A stretch of DNA of 64,000 nucleotides, from NCBI GenBank assembly GCA_017622815.1, contig JAGAQH010000002.1:62001-126000 (forward strand). Direction: 5' to 3'. The notes beneath the pieces were generated by a model. It was not told the origin of the DNA, made no database searches, and was given only the letters and a program-made list of their open reading frames with translations. Position 1 is the first letter of the stretch, and each line of letters opens with the position of its first letter. This document shows positions 53,242 through 61,872 of the stretch, piece by piece. The DNA comes from Bacteroidaceae bacterium (GTDB lineage Bacteria; Bacteroidota; Bacteroidia; Bacteroidales; Bacteroidaceae). The position numbers were made by a program, and so were the translations under genes.

Positions 53242-55176
53242 TTATGCAATCATCTTCTTTAAACAAGCTTTTTTCAATTGCTCCAGTTTCTCTAATTGTA
53301 GAGTCTGCAATGAGATCTGCTTATCAAAGCTTTGGAAAAAAGTGACAATACGCTGCTGTTCTTCCATTGAAGGGACGAAAACATCCATATCTTTTATGTC
53401 TGAATATGAAAGAGTTTGGCGCATACCATCCCCCATAGAATAGAACACTTTTCGTAAATCAAATGTGTGAAGTTGGAGATATAGAAACTCCGGCAATACA
53501 TTTTCACACTGAACACAAACATAAGCAGGAGATATTATTCCTTCCTCTTTAACCAAACCTACACGAAGACTTTTATGGTCATTCTGTAAGTCGGTAAAGC
53601 GGAATACAATTATTCCATCTTTCACCATCTGATAAGTATCAAATGATGCTGGCAATAATCCTTTCTTTGTCTGTATATCTTTTTTCACGATCTTTCCGTA
53701 ACTTAATGATAACAAATTCTGATGATGAATATTCTTGTTTGACATGAAGTAAGGCTTGGCAAGTATTGAAAACTTTGCTATAGCCCAATCTCCATTATAG
53801 CCTTTGAATCTTATTGATGAGAAGTACCCCCCATTTTGTGGGAACATACCGTCCAAACAGGCTGACTTCATCTGTTTCAGACGTTCCAAACGCTGTTGTT
53901 GAACTGCAATGTTTGAGTCTATTCTTTTAAAAAAGGATGCTATGCTTTTTTGTTCTTCAAATTCAGGAAAGTTTAATGCCATCTCTCCGAATTCTGAAAA
54001 ACTTATTGATCTTCCATCTCGAATACCATATGTAATTGTCTTCAGACGATCCACAAATGCTTTCGACATAAAAACAGTTTTCCAAAAATAGTCATCATGC
54101 TTGTCTGTTTCCTTAAAGCCAAATACTGTATATGCTGGAGAGGTTATACCTTCTACAGCTGAATGTGCAAAGCCACCTTGAAATGAGCGCAAATGAATGA
54201 CAAACTGACCTGGCATTACTACCTTATATGTCACTTCATTCGCTCTATCATGACTTATATCATATCCGCTCTCACTTCTAACAGCCATACCTCTGATATC
54301 CTGGCAAGCTGAAAGAACTGGTAATTCTGGATGATTCCTATTGTTGTATGTTATAAATAATTCAGAAGCCATAGCTCTATTCCATTTGTTATTGAAGTTT
54401 TTAAAGCGTATGGGGGGGGTGTTTTCTGATTGCTGTGGGAACATTGAATCAAGACAAGCAGATTTCAGTTGCTTTAGTCTCTCAAACTGATGCTGATGCA
54501 ACTTCATTTGATCATCAAGTCTTTGCAAAAAAGATGCAATTCTTTTTTGTTCCTCTATGTCCTTTGGAATCATTATATACCCCGTGAGTGCTGTTTCGTC
54601 ACTTATATTCATAGTGTTTTTAGCACCTTTGTTTACAAGCGGACGCATATACGCATTCAACCTCCACGCAGGATCAAAATAATAATGAATGTACTCAGGT
54701 GCAACACCTTCTTTAGGATTATATACAGCATAGAGCACAGACACTATTCCTGCTTTGCCCGTGTTATGTTTTACAATTCCATATGGTTTAGCACGAAGAG
54801 GGGATTTCGTATATACAATCTGCCCAGGACGTAATATTTTATATCCACTAACAGACTTTCCTGCATAGCTTCTACCAAGATGCTCAATCTGATTGACAAC
54901 GCCATTCTCATCAGAAACAGACAAGACATCTTCAATACCAAAAATATTATCAGTGTTCTTTTCATCTGATATTTCGAGACAATCGCTCAACAGTTTCTTC
55001 TGCCATTCACCTTCAAAGCCTTTGAAGCGGAGTCTAGGTGTTGTCTCTCCCTCCTGTGGAAACAGCATACGGGCACAATCCTCCAACTTTCCGTTGGCGG
55101 TTTCATCGTTGGTGGTCAGAATCAGTTCGTCCAACTGCCCATCTAAGCCTTGCAAAGTTATTTCTTGTTTCGCCAT
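53242..55176 (-). CDS. hsdS: Type I specificity subunit with three target-recognition domains
   Basis: The ATG at 55176 gives 644 residues, about 1.5 times a usual HsdS. Three TRDs (about 48-205, 255-405, 452-602) are each followed by a conserved coiled coil (EEQKRIASFLQRLDDQMKL; EEQKSIASFFKRIDSNIAVQ; EEQQRIVTFFQSFDKQISLQ). The joins repeat the pattern MFPQ...RFK.F...W. Residues 30-58 resemble another such join. Standard HsdS has two TRDs. A C8 tract crosses the first junction. Confidence 0.9.
   Translation of the reverse strand: MAKQEITLQGLDGQLDELILTTNDETANGKLEDCARMLFPQEGETTPRLRFKGFEGEWQKKLLSDCLEISDEKNTDNIFGIEDVLSVSDENGVVNQIEHLGRSYAGKSVSGYKILRPGQIVYTKSPLRAKPYGIVKHNTGKAGIVSVLYAVYNPKEGVAPEYIHYYFDPAWRLNAYMRPLVNKGAKNTMNISDETALTGYIMIPKDIEEQKRIASFLQRLDDQMKLHQHQFERLKQLKSACLDSMFPQQSENTPPIRFKNFNNKWNRAMASELFITYNNRNHPELPVLSACQDIRGMAVRSESGYDISHDRANEVTYKVVMPGQFVIHLRSFQGGFAHSAVEGITSPAYTVFGFKETDKHDDYFWKTVFMSKAFVDRLKTITYGIRDGRSISFSEFGEMALNFPEFEEQKSIASFFKRIDSNIAVQQQRLERLKQMKSACLDGMFPQNGGYFSSIRFKGYNGDWAIAKFSILAKPYFMSNKNIHHQNLLSLSYGKIVKKDIQTKKGLLPASFDTYQMVKDGIIVFRFTDLQNDHKSLRVGLVKEEGIISPAYVCVQCENVLPEFLYLQLHTFDLRKVFYSMGDGMRQTLSYSDIKDMDVFVPSMEEQQRIVTFFQSFDKQISLQTLQLEKLEQLKKACLKKMIA
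54412..54419 (-). repeat. C8 homopolymer in hsdS (candidate phase-variation tract)
   Basis: Eight C on the coding strand encode part of Thr253-Pro254-Pro255, right at the join between TRD1 and TRD2. The loss or gain of one base would end the protein after TRD1 and its coiled coil. A G6 run marks the second join (53827-53832). Confidence 0.6.
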
Positions 55177-55181
55177 AATCA

Positions 55182-56309
55182 CTATTCGTTTTCTGTTTCT
55201 GGGTTAGCCTCGTTATATTCCTCAATCCATTCCTTCACCTTCGACTGAAGCAGAGCCTTGTCGGGAAGATAGAGTTGGTATTGAGTAGCGTAGATATTTG
55301 CATCCTTTGGCAAAGTCAATTCTACAAGTGCATCGCTTTTCTCCTTGCAAAGCAGGATGCCAATGGTGGGATGCTCAAAATCTTCTTTGACATAGCGATC
55401 GTAATAGTTCACATACATTTGCATCTGTCCGAGATCCTGATGGGTGAGGTCATCAATCTTCAGATCAACGAGTACGTAGCATTGAAGCAGTCGGTTGTAT
55501 AGTACCAAATCCACATAGAAGTTTCGTTCCTCAAAGGTAAACCTCTTCTGACGTGCCTCAAACAAAAAACCTTTGCCCATCTCCAGCAAGAAATTCTGTA
55601 ACTTGCTTATGATGGCGTTTTCCAGTTTGCTCTCGCTATACGCTGTGTCGGGCTTCAGCCCCAAAAATTCCAGTGTAACAGGATCTTTGATGATGTCCTG
55701 CGGCTTCTCTATAGTCTGACCTTCGCGCGAAAGACGCATCACCTCATCTTTATCACGGCTTAAAGCCAACCGCTCATATAGGCTGCTGGCATGTTGACGT
55801 TTTAGCTGGCGTACGCTCCACTGCTCACGAGCGCACTCAATTTCATAGAAACTGCGCTCGTCGGGATTCTCTATGCGCATCAAAACCAGATAGTGTGACC
55901 AAGTAAGGACAAACTTCGGCTGTTGAATTTTGGCAACACTGTTGCTAAATTTCGTTTCGCCTTGACCTTCAATAGATTGTAATTTTGGCAACGGTGTTGC
56001 CGAAATTGCTGGGTTGTTATAAGCAACGAAAAACTTTCTACACCTTGTAAGCGTATCAATAGTCCAATCATTACCATATTTTGCCATCAGACGCTGTGAA
56101 AGATTCTGCATGATGCGGGCTCCGTATGCAGCACGTCCTCCTTGTTGTTCATCTTCAAAAATGTAACGACCAACCTCAAATCGTGTCTTAACCTCAGTCA
56201 CGTTTACGGTTCGGTAAACATGTTGACGAGCTTGTTCGATGAGATTTGCAATGCGCTCAAAGAGTGCGTCAATGCGTTCCGTTACTTGTATTTCGTTCTT
56301 CTGTGTCAT
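55182..56309 (-). CDS. DUF1016/YhcG-family PD-(D/E)XK nuclease within the type I locus
   Basis: 375 residues. The N-terminal DUF1016 helix region (YGARIMQNLSQRLMAKYGND, WTIDTLTRCRKFF) precedes a PD-(D/E)XK fold: FYVDLVLYNRLLQCYVLVDL, followed by KIDD, where the usual ELK reads DLK. Length is typical. It lies between hsdM and hsdS and its stop overlaps the possible GTG start of hsdS. This family often accompanies type I systems. Role proposed: extra nuclease or regulator. Confidence 0.85.
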   Translation of the reverse strand: MTQKNEIQVTERIDALFERIANLIEQARQHVYRTVNVTEVKTRFEVGRYIFEDEQQGGRAAYGARIMQNLSQRLMAKYGNDWTIDTLTRCRKFFVAYNNPAISATPLPKLQSIEGQGETKFSNSVAKIQQPKFVLTWSHYLVLMRIENPDERSFYEIECAREQWSVRQLKRQHASSLYERLALSRDKDEVMRLSREGQTIEKPQDIIKDPVTLEFLGLKPDTAYSESKLENAIISKLQNFLLEMGKGFLFEARQKRFTFEERNFYVDLVLYNRLLQCYVLVDLKIDDLTHQDLGQMQMYVNYYDRYVKEDFEHPTIGILLCKEKSDALVELTLPKDANIYATQYQLYLPDKALLQSKVKEWIEEYNEANPETENE

Positions 56310-56351
56310 AAATCTTACGTTTTTGAATTTCGTACTGATTCGTGTAGGTTC

Positions 56352-58922
56352 TTATTTGTTTAACTCCTGTAAGCCTTTCAATGCGAACTCATCGCCTGTA
56401 AGGTCGGCTACTAATGCCGATAATTCCGTCTGGGCTGTAGCAAGTTGTTCTGTTAGGTCACTGTATGATGTTGCGTACTTTCGAGCCAGAGTTGTGATTT
56501 GCTTTTCAAGTTCGGAAAGAACAGCTGTAAGCGTTCCATTGATTCCATCTAACATAGGATCAATCCACTTCATGTGAAGGAATTGCTCTACTTCTTGGTC
56601 TGTCAGATTCTCAATGGCCTCTTTAGTCTTATCAATCAAAGTCAGTTTTTCTTCTTTGATTGCTTTGTTCAACTTTGACTGCTCGTCCCACAGCTTAACA
56701 AACTGCTTCAGCTTTTCTTTGGTGTCAGGGTCGATGTCATCTCCCTTGGCTTTCGCATCTTTCTTGATTTTTGCCTTGTCGAGCTTAGGATTGTCATCAC
56801 CCTCCATGTATTCCTGCGACTCCTCGTCTGTGAAGCCGTCAACTAGTTCATTAATCTCAGATTCTATTTCTTCACCACGTGCTTCTTTGTCATTGATGGC
56901 TTGCAATTCAGCTTGGAATTTCACTTGTTGAACAAGAGAGAAAGGTATGATACGCCCCTTCAAACCATCGGGAACTTCAATGTCTTCATCACCTTTCTTT
57001 ACTAGCTTGTATGCTGTTTCAACTACACGGGCTGCATCAATTCCATCAGTTTGAAGGGTCTCAATATCATTGGCGATAGTTTGCCACCCATTACTCATTG
57101 CTTGATAAGCTGCATAGCGATCTATTAAAGGAATATCTTCCAACCTCTGGAAAATGTCATCGGCAATCTCGTAACGTTCCTTCAACTCTTTCACATTAGC
57201 CACGTTTATAATCAATCGGCGGTGTAACTCTTCGGCAAAACCATCAAATGCCTTGGCAAATCCCTCTCGTAGCTTTGCCGTGTCTTCATCGTTAGCAATA
57301 GCCGTAGAAACATCGTCTGTTGTTATGACCGAGTATGGCTTGTCGTTTGCAGGTTGGAACAAATCCCTACGCAGAGAGGGAAGAGCCTCCCAATACTTGT
57401 TCAACAGTTCGATTTCACTATTAGGAATACCTCCGAACATGGTGGCGTAAATGTCGTATTGCTCTGGAGCTTCAGAAGAATCAACATAACGGGGAATGTT
57501 CAGATTATAATTATTCTCACGGATGGTCTCACGGCTCACCTTGCGTGAAAAGCCTGGTTCGTCAGAACGTAAACGTACTGTATCGGCAATACGTTTGATG
57601 TCACAATCGCGTAGTTTGTTGTTCTTACCATCCTTCACAAATCCTTTTGAGGCATCAATGATAAGGACATCGTCATTTTGCCGGTGTTGCTTCAGCACCA
57701 TGATTAGAGTAGGAATGCCTGTACCGAAGAAGATATTGGCAGGTAAGCCGATAATACAGTCTATCTGGTTTTTCTCAATCAGCTTCTTACGAATTTTGCC
57801 TTCACCATCATCTTCAGGGTCGCCACGGAACAGTACACCATGAGGTAACACTATAGTAAGAATGCCATCTGGTTTTAGATGGTGAAGTTCATGCAGCAAG
57901 AACGCATAATCGGCCTTACTCTTTGGAGCAACGCCGTAGTCCTTGAAACGAGCATCCATTTCTGCATCAGAAGGATCCCAATGCTGTGAATAAGGTGGAT
58001 TTGATACCACGGCATCTACATAAAGTGGTCGCCCTGCATTTGGACCTGTTTTCTCAATAGGCCAGTCTTCACCAAGAGAGTCTGCACAACGGGTATCAAT
58101 GTTGCCAGGACGAATACCACGCATCACCAGATTCATACGAGTTAAGTTGTAAGTGTTCTCTTTCAACTCCTGAGCATAATACTTCACTCGGTTACGGTCT
58201 TCGATGTGACGGCCAACGCTCTTACCAATGGTAATAAGCAGAGAACCCGAACCACTTGTTGGGTCGTATATCTCTATTTGCTGCTTATTCTTATGATGTT
58301 CAGCAACAATTTCAGACATTAACATGGCCACCTCGTGAGGAGTATAGAACTCACCAGCTTTCTTTCCGGCATTAGCGGCAAAGTTACTAATCAAGTATTC
58401 ATAGACATATCCTAATACGTCATAGTCCTGAGAGCCATCTGTGGGAATATCTTTGATAAGCTTAATAAGTTCTTTGAGGGCTTTCGTCTGAGAAGCTGGA
58501 TTCTCACCAAGTTTGCTCAATCCGGCTTGCAAGGTGATGAAAATGCTTTCATAAACGTGCTTATATGTCGGACTAACAAGTGAGTCAAAACGATTTAAGG
58601 CTACACTCAGGTCTGCTACGCTAAACGTGGTCTCAGGAAGGAGCCAAGTAGAAAACAGGTTTTTGTATTCAATGAAGTAACCTATACTACGCTTACAGTC
58701 CTCAATAGTAAGTGCCATATCCTCGTCTTCGTAATCTTCAACGAGGTCAGGCAAGTCTTCTTCCGTCCAACCGCTACGCTTTAGATGCGCAACTTCGTTG
58801 TCCGACAGAAACTTGTAAAAGATAAGACCCAGAATATAGTCCTTATATTCATTGGCATCAATCTTAGACCTCATTTTGTTTGCGGAAGCCCAGATCTTAT
58901 TTGCTAGCTGTTGTTTATTCAT
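56352..58922 (-). CDS. hsdM: Type I methyltransferase subunit with long C-terminal extension
   Basis: The ATG at 58922 gives 856 residues. The AdoMet site YDPTSGSGSLL is at 219-229, and the catalytic NPPY at 308-311 (N6-adenine class). The HsdM N-terminal helical domain is intact. Usual HsdM has about 500 residues; the extra 340 residues are charged and helical, rich in E, D and K. The extension may hold the HsdS or replace a missing subunit contact. It heads the RM operon. Confidence 0.93.
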   Translation of the reverse strand: MNKQQLANKIWASANKMRSKIDANEYKDYILGLIFYKFLSDNEVAHLKRSGWTEEDLPDLVEDYEDEDMALTIEDCKRSIGYFIEYKNLFSTWLLPETTFSVADLSVALNRFDSLVSPTYKHVYESIFITLQAGLSKLGENPASQTKALKELIKLIKDIPTDGSQDYDVLGYVYEYLISNFAANAGKKAGEFYTPHEVAMLMSEIVAEHHKNKQQIEIYDPTSGSGSLLITIGKSVGRHIEDRNRVKYYAQELKENTYNLTRMNLVMRGIRPGNIDTRCADSLGEDWPIEKTGPNAGRPLYVDAVVSNPPYSQHWDPSDAEMDARFKDYGVAPKSKADYAFLLHELHHLKPDGILTIVLPHGVLFRGDPEDDGEGKIRKKLIEKNQIDCIIGLPANIFFGTGIPTLIMVLKQHRQNDDVLIIDASKGFVKDGKNNKLRDCDIKRIADTVRLRSDEPGFSRKVSRETIRENNYNLNIPRYVDSSEAPEQYDIYATMFGGIPNSEIELLNKYWEALPSLRRDLFQPANDKPYSVITTDDVSTAIANDEDTAKLREGFAKAFDGFAEELHRRLIINVANVKELKERYEIADDIFQRLEDIPLIDRYAAYQAMSNGWQTIANDIETLQTDGIDAARVVETAYKLVKKGDEDIEVPDGLKGRIIPFSLVQQVKFQAELQAINDKEARGEEIESEINELVDGFTDEESQEYMEGDDNPKLDKAKIKKDAKAKGDDIDPDTKEKLKQFVKLWDEQSKLNKAIKEEKLTLIDKTKEAIENLTDQEVEQFLHMKWIDPMLDGINGTLTAVLSELEKQITTLARKYATSYSDLTEQLATAQTELSALVADLTGDEFALKGLQELNK

Positions 58923-58984
58923 ATTGAAATTATACAATTTATCAATTTATGAGTGCAAAGATAGATTCCTATTGTGAAGTCTAT

Positions 58985-60001
58985 CTACACAGTTAAATAT
59001 TTTTTTAGGTTCTCTTCAATTTTTTCCTTGATTTCCTGTCTTAACCATTCCGGAGAAAGCACTTCGACCTGTGGGCAGAATGAGAAGATGATTGATATCA
59101 ATTCTTTATTAGGACGAACATCAATCTGGATTATATGTTCCTCATCACTTACAATCGTCTGGCTATGATGTATTGGCTTGGAAACGATGTATGGGTATCT
59201 GTCTTCATCGAACTTTAACTTCACATGTTCAATGTTTCCAGGTGCATCTGGTGTCGAAACGCCAACGATGTCATCAAATCTCGTAGAAAAATCCTCTATC
59301 GTGTTGGGGATAAACTCCACATCAGACAAGGATAGTTTTACTATTCTGTCCAATGGCCTATTTGCAATACGAGGAGATCCTGTGCTGGATTCCTCTAAGC
59401 CGAACAAGAACCATCTGTTGTTATATTCTCTAACGTGATAAGGATGGATGACAGAAGAGGTTTCTTTTCCTCTATAGGTTCTATACTGTAGAAGTAGAGT
59501 CTTCTTGTTTATTGCAGCATCGATGATTGCTGACAGAAATTCAAGTCCCTTCAGCTTTTCATTCTGTTCAAAAACAACGATATTCTCACGATTTGCCTTA
59601 ACTCCAAATCGGAATTCAAGTTTCGAGATAACTTCTTCAAGCCAGACATTACCAGGAATACCCCGGTAGCGACTAAGCATATCAATAGTAGAACGTAGTT
59701 CTGCAAGTTCCTGAACGCTCAATTCGTTGTTGAATATAGAATAACTAGGGTCATCATAGGTGTAATAGCATCTTCTTCCCTCAATAGGACGTGCCACAAT
59801 CGGAGCATCATAAGATACACGGTCACGCATATACGTAATATCAGCACGTATTTGTCGAAGGCTGACTGTTTTGCCATACATGTCAAGCAAGGCTTCATTT
59901 ACCTTATCGACGAGATCTTCAATCTCATAGCGGCGATGACGATCACTGAAACAGCGGTCTAGTATTTGGTATCGCAGTAGCGCATTCTTATTGATAGGCA
60001 T
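58985..60001 (-). CDS. WYL-domain transcriptional regulator
   Basis: 338 residues. An N-terminal winged HTH (YEIEDLVDKVNEALLDMYGK, TVSLRQIRADITYMRDR) precedes the WYL domain (LLLQYRTYRGKETSSVIHPY, REYNNRWFLFGLEES). A WCX-like C-terminus follows. WYL regulators commonly sit beside defence loci and sense nucleic acid ligands. The gene is 62 bp upstream of hsdM and probably controls the RM genes. Confidence 0.9.
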   Translation of the reverse strand: MPINKNALLRYQILDRCFSDRHRRYEIEDLVDKVNEALLDMYGKTVSLRQIRADITYMRDRVSYDAPIVARPIEGRRCYYTYDDPSYSIFNNELSVQELAELRSTIDMLSRYRGIPGNVWLEEVISKLEFRFGVKANRENIVVFEQNEKLKGLEFLSAIIDAAINKKTLLLQYRTYRGKETSSVIHPYHVREYNNRWFLFGLEESSTGSPRIANRPLDRIVKLSLSDVEFIPNTIEDFSTRFDDIVGVSTPDAPGNIEHVKLKFDEDRYPYIVSKPIHHSQTIVSDEEHIIQIDVRPNKELISIIFSFCPQVEVLSPEWLRQEIKEKIEENLKKYLTV

Positions 60002-60022
60002 AATCGAGGATGCTTAGAAGGG

Positions 60023-60253
60023 TTAATCTTGATTTTTAAGAATCGTAGAATCGTCCATGCGAACAAGGTCGCCGATATCACATTTCAGTGCCTTAGCAAT
60101 CTCTATCAAGCTTTCCAAAGTGGGCTGTGAGGTGTTAGTTACCCATCTGGATATTGTGGCAGTGTCCTTGTTAAGCATTTCGCTCAGGTCTTTATTTGAT
60201 ACCATTCGCTCTGCCATCACTACCTTAATTCGATTCAACGGTTTACTGTCCAT
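60023..60253 (-). CDS. XRE-family HTH regulator
   Basis: 76 residues with one Cro/CI-type HTH (VVMAERMVSNKDLSEMLNKD, ISRWVTNTSQPTLESLIEIA). It starts downstream of a TATTTTTG box and lies 21 bp before the WYL gene, so the two are transcribed together. A control protein of the RM operon is the likely role. Confidence 0.9.
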   Translation of the reverse strand: MDSKPLNRIKVVMAERMVSNKDLSEMLNKDTATISRWVTNTSQPTLESLIEIAKALKCDIGDLVRMDDSTILKNQD

Positions 60254-60281
60254 ATACGTAAATTTATATTGTTACTGGTTG

Positions 60282-60289
60282 CAAAAATA
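60282..60289 (-). promoter_or_regulatory. Leftward promoter -7 box TATTTTTG
   Basis: On the minus strand TATTTTTG fits TAnnTTTG, 29 bp before the XRE start. It is the best promoter candidate for the XRE-WYL-RM set. Confidence 0.55.
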
Positions 60290-60486
60290 CGATTATTTCC
60301 TGAGAAAACCGCTGATTTCTTCACGAATTTCTCATTTTTCGTGCAAAATAATTGATTTTGGAGTCAATTTTCATTATTTCTTAGTAAATTTGCATGATGA
60401 AATGACGAAAACCGCTTTGCTAAAATAAAATGTGGCGATTGTTGTTTTTTCTTCAAACGATGAAGATAGGCTGCACAATAAGTCTC

Positions 60487-60494
60487 TAATTTTG
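60487..60494 (+). promoter_or_regulatory. Rightward promoter -7 box TAATTTTG
   Basis: TAATTTTG lies 41 bp before the zinc-ribbon start. A further TAAATTTG box is at 60385-60392. Either may drive the ADP-ribose operon. Confidence 0.55.
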
Positions 60495-60534
60495 CGCCTA
60501 TGATTTTGATTATACACAATAAAATAAATGAAGT

Positions 60535-60825
60535 ATGGCAACATTAAGAACTTACAGATGTGAATGTGGGTACGAAGTTAAAACAGAACCCACAGGCCAT
60601 TATGGACTTATGTCAGGAGAGTACTACAACTTTCGATGCTCAAAATGCAAGCAAGTAATCTCTATCTCGGCAGATGACCTCGCCAGTCAAAGGTATTTCC
60701 CCACATGTCCAGAATGTGGTGCAAAGAACGAAAAGATACACAACTGGAATCCCATCGAGGGACGCTGCCCCAAATGTGGCAAGGAAATGAAAGAAGTTCC
60801 AGGAATGATTATAATGGCAGATTAA
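60535..60825 (+). CDS. Multi-zinc-ribbon protein
   Basis: 96 residues with four cysteine pairs (CECG, CSKC, CPECG, CPKCG), giving two zinc ribbons. KTEPTGHYGLMSGEYYNF lies between the first two. No catalytic domain. It opens the rightward operon and is followed after 13 bp by a secreted protein. It may act as an RNA- or protein-binding adaptor. Confidence 0.75.
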   Translation: MATLRTYRCECGYEVKTEPTGHYGLMSGEYYNFRCSKCKQVISISADDLASQRYFPTCPECGAKNEKIHNWNPIEGRCPKCGKEMKEVPGMIIMAD

Positions 60826-60838
60826 AACCTTTACGAAT

Positions 60839-61321
60839 ATGAAAAAAGCGATATTTTTTCTTTTGTTGATTACGACAATTGGTGTCAACGCTCAAACCGC
60901 AAAGACAACCACCAGTGTAAAGTCTGTAAAGCATGAGCAAAAAGTAGATTCTCTTTTATCTCAAATCGATACACTCCTGATGATAAACAATCAGTTGTTA
61001 GAACATTTGGAGATAAACTCGTCTCTGAAGGAACGCTATAAACTGTATCAGACAGAGAACATATATACTTTTCTTCAGTTGGACACAAAGACTGGCATGA
61101 TAGAACAAGTTCAGTGGTCTTTGGATTCCGATAATGAGGGAAGCGTTACTATCAACTCTGATGACTTGACCTATGGCTACGGCTATGGCTCAGGGTCTTT
61201 TGAGTTATATCCAACAAAAAACATGTACCAGTTCCTGCTCATCGATAAAACGAGCGGTAAGAAATGGCATGTGCAGTGGGGTATGGAAAGTAGCAAACGT
61301 TGGATAAGAAGAATCTACTAA
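60839..61321 (+). CDS. Secreted protein with two internal repeats
   Basis: 160 residues with signal peptide (MKKAIFFLLLITTIGVNAQT). Two copies of an aromatic beta motif occur: ENIYTFLQLDTKTGMIEQVQ and KNMYQFLLIDKTSGKKWHVQ. Between them is a Gly/Tyr-rich loop (LTYGYGYGSGSFELYP). No recognised domain. It is surprising among the cytosolic ADP-ribose genes, so co-function is uncertain. It lies 3 bp before the 2H gene. Confidence 0.65.
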   Translation: MKKAIFFLLLITTIGVNAQTAKTTTSVKSVKHEQKVDSLLSQIDTLLMINNQLLEHLEINSSLKERYKLYQTENIYTFLQLDTKTGMIEQVQWSLDSDNEGSVTINSDDLTYGYGYGSGSFELYPTKNMYQFLLIDKTSGKKWHVQWGMESSKRWIRRIY

Positions 61322-61324
61322 TCA

Positions 61325-61846
61325 ATGAAAACCTATCTTGAAATAAAAGTTCCCATATCCTACGATGCATCATGGTTTGCTGAACTTAGAAAGGCATTAA
61401 AAGATATACCTGTGCATTGGCAAAATGGTTACTACCATATCACTATGGCTTTCTTGGACGAGACGAGAAATCTGCCAGAGGTAGAAGCCATCATGCACAA
61501 GTATTTGGATAATGCCAATGCTGTTTCTATCACTTTCGATAAGCTGGATGTGTTCTCTACCTGGAGCAGTTTGTTGATTGTTCACTTGAAAGCGACTCGC
61601 ATACCAGAGGCATTTCAATCTTTGGTGAAAGATATTCGGAACGAGATTGTTTTAACTAACTCCATTATCCAGTCTGACTTTCGGCTACATGTTACGTTGG
61701 GACGCATATCCAATCCAGTAGCTGATATAAAAGACATAGGATTTCTTATTGACGAAATAGATTTCTCTCCTTTGACACTTACACTTAATGAGGTAGAGTA
61801 TCGAGAGTTCAGAGGAAAAAGCATATACAGTAATACGCTCAAATAG
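61325..61846 (+). CDS. 2H phosphoesterase (LigT/CPDase-like)
   Basis: 173 residues. The two HxT motifs of the 2H superfamily are present: YYHITMAFL (His38, Thr40) and FRLHVTLGRI (His122, Thr124). These enzymes open cyclic phosphates, including 2',5'-linked RNA and ADP-ribose 1'',2''-cyclic phosphate. The next gene is a macro-like/ADP-ribosylglycohydrolase fusion, which supports the second substrate. Gap 26 bp. Confidence 0.85.
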   Translation: MKTYLEIKVPISYDASWFAELRKALKDIPVHWQNGYYHITMAFLDETRNLPEVEAIMHKYLDNANAVSITFDKLDVFSTWSSLLIVHLKATRIPEAFQSLVKDIRNEIVLTNSIIQSDFRLHVTLGRISNPVADIKDIGFLIDEIDFSPLTLTLNEVEYREFRGKSIYSNTLK

Positions 61847-61872
61847 TAGGATGCAATATAGCGATTAAAAGC

